DNA of 64,000 nt, taken from positions 1 through 64,000 of the forward strand of contig NZ_JABWEB010000013.1 in the NCBI RefSeq assembly GCF_013369485.1. Direction: 5' to 3'. Position numbers and translations under genes: made by a program. The notes under the pieces are model-generated. The model did no database searches. It saw nothing but the letters and a program-made list of their open reading frames with translations, and was not told where the DNA came from. Positions 46,252-53,264 of the stretch are shown here, piece by piece. Positions within the stretch are counted from its first letter, which is position 1, and each line of letters begins with the position of its first letter. This DNA comes from Massilia sp. BJB1822. GTDB lineage: Bacteria; Pseudomonadota; Gammaproteobacteria; Burkholderiales; Burkholderiaceae_D.

Positions 46252-46998
46252 TTAGCCTTCTTTAGCGATGCGCTGGCGGCGCGCTTCGTACAGGCAGACG
46301 CCGGAAGCGACCGACACGTTCAGGCTTTCCACCGAGCCGAACATCGGGATGCTGACCAGCATATCGCAAGTTTCGCGCGTCAGGCGGCGCATGCCCTCGC
46401 CTTCGGAACCCATGACCAGCGCGGTCGGGCCGGTGAAATCGGCTTCGTACAGGCCTTTCTCGCCGTCGTCGGAGGTGCCGATCAGCCAGATGTCGCGCTC
46501 TTTCAGCTCGCGCAGGGTGCGCGCCAGATTGGTGACGGTGATGTAAGGCACGGTCTCGGCGGCGCCGCTGGCGACCTTGGCGGCGGTGGCGTTCAGGCCC
46601 ACTGCGCGGTCCTTCGGCACGATCACGGCATGCGCGCCGACGCCGTCGGCCACGCGCAGGCAGGCGCCCAGATTGTGCGGATCGGTGATGCCGTCCAGGA
46701 CCAGCAGCAGCGGCGGGCCATCGATGGCGTCCAGCAGCTCATCCAGATTGCGCGCCAGCGCCAGCTGGGAGGCGAAGGCGATCACGCCCTGGTGGCGGCG
46801 GGTGCCGACGATCTTGTCGAGGCGGGCCGAATCGACCGGCATCACGCGCACGCCAAGGCCTTTGGCGGTGCCGATCAGATCCTGCATGCGGCGGTCGCTG
46901 CGGCTGGCGTCGACGAAAATCTCTTCCACCGAAGAAGCTTCGTGGCGCAGGCGGGAGGTCACGGCGTGGAAGCCGAAAATCATTTTGTTCTTGGACAT
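46252..46998 (-). CDS. rlmB: 23S rRNA 2'-O-methyltransferase (G2251)
   Basis: 248 residues of the SpoU/TrmH family. The N-terminal substrate-binding domain starts KMIFGFHAVTSRLRHEA. The knot motifs are VLDGITDPHNLGACLRVADG, ALVMGSEGEGMRRLTRE and VSIPMFGSVESLNVSVASGV. It follows rnr on the same strand, a common pairing. GAGAAG precedes the ATG. Confidence 0.95.
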   Translation of the reverse strand: MSKNKMIFGFHAVTSRLRHEASSVEEIFVDASRSDRRMQDLIGTAKGLGVRVMPVDSARLDKIVGTRRHQGVIAFASQLALARNLDELLDAIDGPPLLLVLDGITDPHNLGACLRVADGVGAHAVIVPKDRAVGLNATAAKVASGAAETVPYITVTNLARTLRELKERDIWLIGTSDDGEKGLYEADFTGPTALVMGSEGEGMRRLTRETCDMLVSIPMFGSVESLNVSVASGVCLYEARRQRIAKEG

Positions 46999-47021
46999 TT
47001 ACTTCTCTTTTACTAAAGGGA

Positions 47022-47049
47022 ATGGCCCGAGGCATTCACCGCGGGCCAT
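47022..47049. repeat. Hairpin between rnr and rlmB
   Basis: ATGGCCCG (47022-47029) and CGGGCCAT (47042-47049) form an 8-base perfect stem with a 12-base loop in the 78-base rnr-rlmB gap. It may be an mRNA processing or partial-termination element; a terminal T tract is absent. Confidence 0.4.
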
Positions 47050-47076
47050 CAAATCAATACAACTATCTCTCAGCGA

Positions 47077-49587
47077 TCAGCGCTTCTTCTTTTTCGCTGC
47101 AGCCTTGCGCGAGGTTGTGGTCTTGGCGCGCTTGGCCGGTTTCGGCGCGGCCTTGGCGCCCGGCTTGCTCTTGCTGGCCGGCGCACTGGCAGCGCCACCA
47201 GCGCTGGCCTTGGACGGATAGCGCGGCGTGATGCTTGGGCCAGGTTTCACATTGGTGCGCGAGGCGGGTTTGCGCGAACGGCCTGCCGGCACTTCCTCGG
47301 CATCGTCGAAATCGTCGTAAGCGGCTTTGCCACGGCCTTTCTTCGGCGCCGGAATGCCCACCATTTCACTGTCGGCCAGGCGCAGGTCGATCTTGCGCGA
47401 TTCCAGGTCCACGCGCACCACCTGCACATTCACACGGTCGGTCAGCTGGTAGCGCTTGCCGGTGCGTTCGCCGCGCAGCTCATGGCGCGCATCGTCGTAC
47501 TGGAAGAAGTCGGCGCCCAGGTCGGTGACATGCACCAGGCCTTCCACGAACAGTTGGTCCAGCTGGACGAAGATGCCGAAGGTGGTCACGCCGGTGATGA
47601 TGCCGCTGAACTCCTCGCCCAGCTTGTCCTGCATAAAGTAGCACTTCAACCAGGCTTCCACGTCGCGCGAGGCTTCGTCGGCGCGGCGCTCGTTGGCCGA
47701 GCAGTGGATGCCCAAGGCATCCCAGATGGTCGGATCGGCTTTTTTCTGCTTGCCTTCCTGCTTGTCCTTCAACTGCTGCTTGCGCGTGGCGTTGGAGACA
47801 TTGGTGTTCAGCACACTGGTGTCGCCCACTTTCGGCTCGTACTTCTTGCCGGCCAGGATGGCCTTGATGGCGCGGTGCGTCAGCAGGTCGGGATAGCGGC
47901 GGATCGGGCTGGTGAAGTGGGCATACGCCTCATACGCCAGGCCGAAGTGGCCGATATTGTCCGGGCTGTAGACCGCCTGCTGCATGGAGCGCAGCAGCAT
48001 GGTTTGCAGCAGCGACGCGTCGGGACGCTCCTTGACCTTCTTCATCAGCTCCGCGTAATCGGCAGCCGCCGGCGTATCGCCGCCGCCCAGATGCAGGCCG
48101 ACCTGTTTCAGGAAGCTGCGCACCTGCGTCAGCTTTTCCTTGGTCGGGCCGGCATGGATGCGGTAGGTGCCGGGATGCTTATGGCGCAGCAGCAGGTCAG
48201 CCGCGCACACGTTGGCGGCCAGCATGCACTCTTCGATCAGCTTGTGCGCATCGTTGCGGGTGCGCGGAATGATCTTCTCGATCTTGCCGGCCGGGTTGCA
48301 GACGATATAGGTTTCGGTGGTTTCGAAGTCGATCGCGCCGCGCTCCAGGCGGGCTTTCAGCAGCGCGTGATAAACGTCGTACAGATTCTGCAGATGCGGC
48401 ACGATGGCCGGGCGGCGCGCCGCTTCCGGACCCTTGGTATTGCCAAGAATGGCCGCCACTTCAGTGTAAGTCAGGCGCGCGGCCGAATGGATCACGGCCG
48501 GATAGAACTGATAGGCCTTAATGTCGCCGGCGGCGGTGATCACCGCGTCGCACACCAGGGTAAGACGGTCCACCGCCGGATTCAGCGAGCACAGGCCGTT
48601 GGACAGCTTCTCCGGCAGCATGGGGATCACGCGGCGCGGGAAGTAGACCGAGGTGCTGCGCTCCAGCGCATCGCCGTCGAGCGAATCGTTCGGCTTCACA
48701 TAGTGGCTGACATCGGCGATCGCCACGATCAGACGGAAGGCATTGCTGCGGCCAATCTTGACCGGTTCGCAATACACGGCATCGTCAAAGTCGCGCGCGT
48801 CTTCGCCGTCGATGGTCACCAGCGGCACGTCGCGCAGGTCAACGCGCTCGCCCCAGTCGGCTTCATGCACGACGTCGGGCAGCTTGGCGGCCTGCTTCAG
48901 CGCGGCCGGCGAGAAGATGTGCGGCACGCCGAATTTGCGCACGGCGATTTCGATCTCCATGCCGGGATCGTCCATATCGCCCAGCACTTCAACGATCTTG
49001 CCGACCGGCTGCTTGAAGCGGCCCGGCTGTTCGGTCAGCTCCAGGCTGACGATCTGGCCGGACTTGGCCTTGCCGGGCGAACCCTCAAGCAAGATGTCCT
49101 GGCCGATGCGCTTGTCTTCGGGCGCAACGATCCAGACGCCGTTGTCTTTCAACAGGCGGCCGATGATATGGGTATTGCCGCGCTGGACTACTTCGACAAT
49201 GGTGCCTTCCGGACGACCGCGACGGTCATGGCCGGTGACGCGCGCCATGACGCGGTCGCCATGCAGCACTTTCTGCATTTCGCGCTCGGACAGGAACAGG
49301 TCTTCGCCCGGTTCGTCCGGGATCACGAAGCCGAAGCCGTCGCGGTGGCTGCTGACGCGGCCGGAAATGAATTCGGAATGGTCGGCTAATACATAGAAGC
49401 CGGATGCGTCGGACTGAATCTGGCCGTCGCGCTCCATGGCATTCAGCCGGCGCGTTAATACAGCCTGGGAATCGGGTTTCACTTTCAGCGACAGCGCAAG
49501 AGTACGCAGGTCGAGGGGCGCCTTGGCGCTGCGGAAAATGCCGAGAATATCCTCGCGGCTGGGAATGGTGTGGGTAGACTGGTTCAA
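47077..49587 (-). CDS. rnr: Ribonuclease R
   Basis: 836 residues of the RNB exoribonuclease family, degrading structured RNA 3' to 5'. After a helix-turn-helix N-terminus and cold-shock domains comes the catalytic core with VTIDGEDARDFDDAVYCE (the four-aspartate site), then RRYPDLLTHRAIKAIL and an S1 domain (FSGIITGVTTFGIFVQLDQLFVEG). The C-terminus is a lysine/alanine-rich basic tail of about 80 residues (ending RKAAAKKKKR), typical of RNase R. Confidence 0.96.
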   Translation of the reverse strand: MNQSTHTIPSREDILGIFRSAKAPLDLRTLALSLKVKPDSQAVLTRRLNAMERDGQIQSDASGFYVLADHSEFISGRVSSHRDGFGFVIPDEPGEDLFLSEREMQKVLHGDRVMARVTGHDRRGRPEGTIVEVVQRGNTHIIGRLLKDNGVWIVAPEDKRIGQDILLEGSPGKAKSGQIVSLELTEQPGRFKQPVGKIVEVLGDMDDPGMEIEIAVRKFGVPHIFSPAALKQAAKLPDVVHEADWGERVDLRDVPLVTIDGEDARDFDDAVYCEPVKIGRSNAFRLIVAIADVSHYVKPNDSLDGDALERSTSVYFPRRVIPMLPEKLSNGLCSLNPAVDRLTLVCDAVITAAGDIKAYQFYPAVIHSAARLTYTEVAAILGNTKGPEAARRPAIVPHLQNLYDVYHALLKARLERGAIDFETTETYIVCNPAGKIEKIIPRTRNDAHKLIEECMLAANVCAADLLLRHKHPGTYRIHAGPTKEKLTQVRSFLKQVGLHLGGGDTPAAADYAELMKKVKERPDASLLQTMLLRSMQQAVYSPDNIGHFGLAYEAYAHFTSPIRRYPDLLTHRAIKAILAGKKYEPKVGDTSVLNTNVSNATRKQQLKDKQEGKQKKADPTIWDALGIHCSANERRADEASRDVEAWLKCYFMQDKLGEEFSGIITGVTTFGIFVQLDQLFVEGLVHVTDLGADFFQYDDARHELRGERTGKRYQLTDRVNVQVVRVDLESRKIDLRLADSEMVGIPAPKKGRGKAAYDDFDDAEEVPAGRSRKPASRTNVKPGPSITPRYPSKASAGGAASAPASKSKPGAKAAPKPAKRAKTTTSRKAAAKKKKR

Positions 49588-49901
49588 AAGTATTTCTATG
49601 GTTTTTTTATTGATGAAGAAAGCCGCATACTGCCCCCACCCGCCGCTAGACGAGGTAGTAAGCGTAGTGTACCGGAGCGCAGGCTATTTGCCTAATATGT
49701 GCGCATGTCGCGCGGGCTGCGGCGGCCTGAAAAAAAGTTTTGGCAAACACTTTGACATCCAGGAAGTTTCCTCTATAATTCTGGCTCTCGCAGCGATGCG
49801 GGGTTGCAGTAAAGAGTGGATGTGCAGTGTGGAATGAAAGTTCATCTGGCGCAAAACTCCCTAAGGCAATATAATAGCAGAAGTTGTTAAGCAGTATCAG
49901 T
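49588..49901. other. 314-base non-coding gap before the first tRNA-Leu
   Basis: Contains the strong promoter at 49752-49779 and otherwise no supported gene. After the promoter, about 115 bases (49786-49901) would form a leader transcribed before the tRNA. A second TATAAT is at 49870-49875 but lacks a good -35. The first part presumably carries the rnr promoter on the other strand. Confidence 0.6.
49752..49779 (+). promoter_or_regulatory. Near-consensus sigma-70 promoter
   Basis: TTGACA (49752-49757), 16-base spacer, TATAAT (49774-49779): both hexamers are perfect. It points at the tRNA-Leu gene starting 122 bases downstream. Confidence 0.8.
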
Positions 49902-49986
49902 GCCCACGTGGCGGAATTGGTAGACGCGCATGGTTCAGGTCCATGTGCCGCAAGGTGTGGGGGTTCGAGTCCCTCCGTGGGCACCA
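49902..49986 (+). tRNA. tRNA-Leu (CAG), copy 1
   Basis: 85 bases including encoded CCA. The acceptor stem GCCCACG/CGTGGGC is perfect, the anticodon arm is CATGG-TTCAGGT-CCATG with anticodon CAG, the long variable arm is CCGCAAGGTGTGG-like, and the T arm is GGGTTCGAGTCCC. The long variable arm and D-loop GGAATTGGTAGAC match leucine tRNAs. Identical to copies 2 and 3. Confidence 0.97.
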
Positions 49987-50001
49987 CTCTACCGAATACG
50001 C

Positions 50002-50040
50002 AAAAAACGCCGCAAGCTTTCGAGTTTGCGGCGTTTTTTC
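50002..50040 (+). terminator. Rho-independent terminator after tRNA-Leu copy 1
   Basis: Stem AAAAAACGCCGCAA (50002-50015) with TTGCGGCGTTTTTT (50026-50039), loop about 10 bases, followed by CTTTT. Same design as the terminator after copy 3. Confidence 0.9.
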
Positions 50041-50153
50041 TTTTGCGTCGCCGTTTTTGACATGGGCAGCGGCAGCTTACCCGTTCCGCCCCTGGCGCCA
50101 CGGCAGCGCATGCTTCTTGCGTCCTCAGGCTTACCTCTACCCGGGAGCCTGTC

Positions 50154-51257
50154 ATGAAAATCCTCTCCACCTCCATCCTGCTGACCGCGCTGTGCAGCGC
50201 GGCCACCTGTTCCGCCGCACCCCACTTCAATCTGAACTTCCTACCCGGCACATCTACCCAGGCGCAGCAAGGCTTTATCGATGCCACCGAACGCTGGTCA
50301 TCCCTGCTGCGCGACGATGTGAGCATCAATCTGACGCTGGGCTTCAATCCGCTTGGCACCGGCATTCTTGGCCAGGCCAGGTCGGCCGAAGATTTTTACA
50401 GCTACCATGATTACCGCGCCGCCATGCTCAGCGATATCAGCTCGGCCAGCGACCAGCTCGCCGTCAGCCATTTGCCGCTCAACAGCTTCGACCTGCTGAT
50501 CAACCGCACCACCAACAATCCCCATGGCTCCGGCAGCGCCACGCCCTATGTCGACGATAACGGCAGCAACAATAACCGCACCCTGTTTCTGACGCAGGCC
50601 CAGGCCAAGGCGCTCAAGCTGCCGGTGGCGCCGCAAACGCTGACGGGATGCATCGGCGCCTGCGACGGCTTCATCCAGTTCAGCAGCAATTTCAAATTCG
50701 ACTTCAATCCCCGCAACGGCATCGATGCCGACGCTTTCGACTTTGTCGGCGTCGCCTCGCATGAGATCGGGCATACGCTGGGCTTCATCAGCGGCGTCGA
50801 CATCCTCGACAACAACGCGCCGCCATACAACGGCCCGTTCGACGACAATGAGTTCACCTATGTCAGCGGATTGGACATGTTCCGCTACTCCAGCCAAAGC
50901 CACGCCGCCGGCGTGATCGACTGGACAGCCGACACGCGCGAGAAATATTTTTCGCTCGATGGCGGCGCCACGCGCGGCCCGCTGTTCTCCACCGGCGTCA
51001 ACTTCGGCGACGGCCGCCAGGCCAGCCACTGGAAAGACAATCTCTACATCGGCCTGATGGACCCGACCGCCGGACGCGGCGAGCTGCTGCGCATCACCGA
51101 CAACGACCGGCTGGCGATGGACGTGAACGGCTGGGACTTGCTGAATCCCGTCCCCGAACCCTCGCAAGTGCTGCTGACATGCGCCGGTTTGCCCATTCTT
51201 GCAGCAGCCCGCAATAAAAAACGAAAAATCTTTCGCAAAAGCACAAATTGCCATTGA
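50154..51257 (+). CDS. PEP-CTERM secreted zinc metalloprotease
   Basis: 367 residues. Signal peptide of about 21 residues (MKILSTSILLTALCSAATCSA). The zinc motif HEIGHTLGF is at residues 203-211, a HExxHxxGF signature with the third ligand position GF and a downstream IGLMDPTA stretch that may form the Met-turn. The C-terminus is a PEP-CTERM tail: NPVPEPSQ, hydrophobic VLLTCAGLPILAAA, then RNKKRK. It should be exported and processed by an exosortase, which is not in this window. It lies between tRNA-Leu copies 1 and 2. Confidence 0.9.
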   Translation: MKILSTSILLTALCSAATCSAAPHFNLNFLPGTSTQAQQGFIDATERWSSLLRDDVSINLTLGFNPLGTGILGQARSAEDFYSYHDYRAAMLSDISSASDQLAVSHLPLNSFDLLINRTTNNPHGSGSATPYVDDNGSNNNRTLFLTQAQAKALKLPVAPQTLTGCIGACDGFIQFSSNFKFDFNPRNGIDADAFDFVGVASHEIGHTLGFISGVDILDNNAPPYNGPFDDNEFTYVSGLDMFRYSSQSHAAGVIDWTADTREKYFSLDGGATRGPLFSTGVNFGDGRQASHWKDNLYIGLMDPTAGRGELLRITDNDRLAMDVNGWDLLNPVPEPSQVLLTCAGLPILAAARNKKRKIFRKSTNCH

Positions 51258-51282
51258 CGGAAGGCGGTTCGACCTTTAAGAT
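51254..51282 (+). promoter_or_regulatory. Promoter for tRNA-Leu copies 2 and 3
   Basis: TTGACG (51254-51259), 17-base spacer, TAAGAT (51277-51282). The -35 overlaps the protease stop codon. Transcription would begin about 40 bases before copy 2. Confidence 0.65.
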
Positions 51283-51329
51283 GCGTGCCTTCTGTTGCTG
51301 AACAACGCAACGAAGTTAAAGAGAACAAG

Positions 51330-51414
51330 GCCCACGTGGCGGAATTGGTAGACGCGCATGGTTCAGGTCCATGTGCCGCAAGGTGTGGGGGTTCGAGTCC
51401 CTCCGTGGGCACCA
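51330..51414 (+). tRNA. tRNA-Leu (CAG), copy 2
   Basis: 85 bases, identical to copy 1 including the CCA end and CAG anticodon. Followed after 35 bases by copy 3. Confidence 0.97.
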
Positions 51415-51449
51415 AGTCTTGTTTTCGATAACGATTGAGCAGTACCAGT

Positions 51450-51534
51450 GCCCACGTGGCGGAATTGGTAGACGCGCATGGTTCAGGTCCATGTGCCGCA
51501 AGGTGTGGGGGTTCGAGTCCCTCCGTGGGCACCA
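51450..51534 (+). tRNA. tRNA-Leu (CAG), copy 3
   Basis: 85 bases, identical to copies 1 and 2. Its flanks (GCAGTACCAGT before; CTCTACCGGATACGC and a terminator after) match those of copy 1 with few changes. Confidence 0.97.
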
Positions 51535-51550
51535 CTCTACCGGATACGCT

Positions 51551-51591
51551 AAAAACGCCGCAAGCCTTCAAAAGCTTGCGGCGTTTTTTCT
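51551..51591 (+). terminator. Rho-independent terminator after tRNA-Leu copy 3
   Basis: Stem AAAAACGCCGCAAGC (51551-51565) with GCTTGCGGCGTTTTT (51574-51588), 8-base loop, then T-rich. Near-copy of the terminator after copy 1. Confidence 0.9.
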
Positions 51592-51620
51592 TTTGCCCTC
51601 CCCCTTTGATCTCCCTCAAC

Positions 51621-51675
51621 AAATGTCCCACCCTGGTGTCAGGCGGGGCCGCCGAGGCACCAGGGTGGGACATTT
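51621..51675. repeat. Perfect 18-base-arm palindrome
   Basis: AAATGTCCCACCCTGGTG (51621-51638) and its exact complement at 51658-51675, with a G/C-rich 19-base loop. Sits between the tRNA terminator and the end of the qorB-like gene. Confidence 0.7.
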
Positions 51676-51692
51676 ACTGATTTAGATCAAAG

Positions 51693-51731
51693 AATGTCCG
51701 ACTCCAGTGCCTGACACCAGGGTTGGACATT
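51693..51731. repeat. Second, diverged palindrome of the same family
   Basis: AATGTCCGACT (51693-51703) pairs with GGTTGGACATT (51721-51731), 9 of 11, with GTGCCTGACAC between them. The AATGTCC ends and the GTCAGGC/GCCTGAC core are shared with the palindrome at 51621-51675. It could also end the qorB-like transcript. Confidence 0.6.
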
Positions 51732-51751
51732 GTTTGATTTGGCGCAAAGGC

Positions 51752-52606
51752 TTAGGCGGACAGGGCTGCCTTAACGGCATCGGCCAGGGTTTGGGTGGGA
51801 CGGCCAATCAGCTGGCTCAGGCTGCGGCTACGGTCGTCGAGACCGCCTTGCGCGGCGCCACTATCGGAGTCGGCGATCAGCGCGGCCAGACCTTCGGGCA
51901 AGCCCCAGCCCAGCAGGGCAGCTTTGTACTCGGCTTCAGGCAGATTGTGGTACGCAACGGGCTGGCCGGATTGGCGGGCGATTTCGGCGGCCAGTTCGGC
52001 CATCGTGAACGGCTGGTCGCCGCCCAGTTCATATACGGCTTGCGGCTGCTCGGCGGCGGTGAGGACGGCGACGGCGGCGTCGGCATAGTCGGCGCGGGCG
52101 GCGGCGGCAATGCGGCCTTCGCCTGCGCTGCCGAGTACGGCGCCGTGGGCGGGGCCGCCCACGATGCTGTTGTGGTAGTTCTCGAAGTACCAGCCATTGC
52201 GCAGGATCGTGTAGTTGAGGCCGCTGGCGCGGATCAGCTCCTCGGTGGCCTTGTGTTCACCAGCCAGGCCCAGCGGCGAGGTGTCGGCATGCAGCACGCT
52301 GGTGTAGGCCAGCAGTTTGGGCTGGGCGCGCTTGGCGGCCTCGACAGCATTGCGGTGCTGCGGCAGGCGCTGGCCCACTTCGCTGGACGAGATCAGCAGA
52401 ATCTTCTCGGCGCCCCGGAAGGCGGCGTCGAGCGAAGCGGGATCGTTGTAGTCGGCCTGGCGCAGCTGCACGCCCTGGGCGGCGAGCGCGCCGGCCTTGG
52501 CCGGGTCGCGCACCACGGCCGCGATGCCGCTGGCGGGTACTTGCTTGAGCAGGCTGGAAATCACGAGTTGGCCGAGTTGGCCGCTGGCGCCGGTAATGAC
52601 GATCAT
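51752..52606 (-). CDS. NmrA-type NAD(P)H quinone oxidoreductase (QorB-like)
   Basis: 284 residues from the ATG at 52606, which has AAGGA upstream. An atypical short-chain dehydrogenase with the N-terminal MIVITGASGQLGQLV nucleotide motif and the QorB-like LRNGWYFENYH and GAGEGRIAAAARADYADAAV stretches. QorB enzymes reduce quinones. It is divergent from an HxlR regulator, the same arrangement as ytfG-ytfH in E. coli. The longer open frame upstream is antisense of the regulator. Confidence 0.88.
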   Translation of the reverse strand: MIVITGASGQLGQLVISSLLKQVPASGIAAVVRDPAKAGALAAQGVQLRQADYNDPASLDAAFRGAEKILLISSSEVGQRLPQHRNAVEAAKRAQPKLLAYTSVLHADTSPLGLAGEHKATEELIRASGLNYTILRNGWYFENYHNSIVGGPAHGAVLGSAGEGRIAAAARADYADAAVAVLTAAEQPQAVYELGGDQPFTMAELAAEIARQSGQPVAYHNLPEAEYKAALLGWGLPEGLAALIADSDSGAAQGGLDDRSRSLSQLIGRPTQTLADAVKAALSA

Positions 52607-52686
52607 GGCAAATCCTTTCATTTTCAAGAGAATGCGGCGAGGCTCGCCGCGATGAACGTATAATAGCGACGGCACTAACGAATTGT

Positions 52687-52698
52687 AAGTACGTACTT
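52687..52698. promoter_or_regulatory. Operator palindrome AAGTACGTACTT
   Basis: A perfect 12-base palindrome in the 106-base divergent gap, 15 bases before the HxlR start. Likely bound by that regulator to control both genes. Confidence 0.6.
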
Positions 52699-52712
52699 TT
52701 TGGTAAGCACCC

Positions 52713-53162
52713 ATGAAAACCAGTAAATCCCTGCGCGCCGCTCTGGCGGCGCAAACCGAGGCGCGGCGCGGCAAGCTGCTGGCCGCCGACTGCCCTTCGC
52801 GCGCCGTCCTCAGCCATGTAACCAGCCGCTGGGGCGTGCTGGTGCTGGTGGTGCTGTTGGGCGGCACCCACCGTTTCAGCCAGCTGCGCCGCGAGGTCGG
52901 CGGGGTCAGCGAGAAGATGCTGGCCCAGACCCTGGACGGTCTGGTGGGCGACGGCTTTGTCGCGCGCCATGCACTGCCGGTGATTCCGCCCCATGTCGAG
53001 TACAGCCTGACGCCGATGGGCGAGGAAGTGGCGGCGCGCCTGGAAGTGCTGGTCGACTGGATTGAGGATAATTTCCCGCGCATTGCCGCCGCCCGCGCCG
53101 AGCTGGAAGCGCAGGAGCAGGCGGCTGGCAAGGCCGAAGCCGGGGCGCGCAAGGCGGCCTGA
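52713..53162 (+). CDS. HxlR-family regulator (QorR/YtfH-like)
   Basis: 149 residues. The winged helix-turn-helix core reads VTSRWGVLVLVVLLGGTHRFSQLRREVGGVSEKMLAQTLDGLVGDGF with HVEYSLTPMGEEV. A single cysteine sits N-terminal (ADCPSRAVL), the position of the redox-sensing cysteine in QorR-type proteins; redox sensing is therefore an inference. An alanine-rich tail extends past the family domain. Divergent from the quinone reductase gene. Confidence 0.88.
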   Translation: MKTSKSLRAALAAQTEARRGKLLAADCPSRAVLSHVTSRWGVLVLVVLLGGTHRFSQLRREVGGVSEKMLAQTLDGLVGDGFVARHALPVIPPHVEYSLTPMGEEVAARLEVLVDWIEDNFPRIAAARAELEAQEQAAGKAEAGARKAA

Positions 53163-53264
53163 AGCAAAAAAGCCGCGCCCGCGCTTCTGGCGCAGGAAAT
53201 GTTTTGTTGCCGCATTAGATGTTGTACTACACTGGCTCAGACCCGGCGCCCTTGGGAAGGACTC

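Noticed and set aside
49902..51534. Repeated tRNA-Leu blocks as a CRISPR or integrative-element att site
   Set aside because: Only three copies, all complete functional tRNAs; no integrase or spacer array is present.
51316..51685. Short open frames over the tRNA-Leu copies
   Set aside because: They arise from the repeated tRNA sequence and give near-identical peptides; the tRNA structure explains the conservation.
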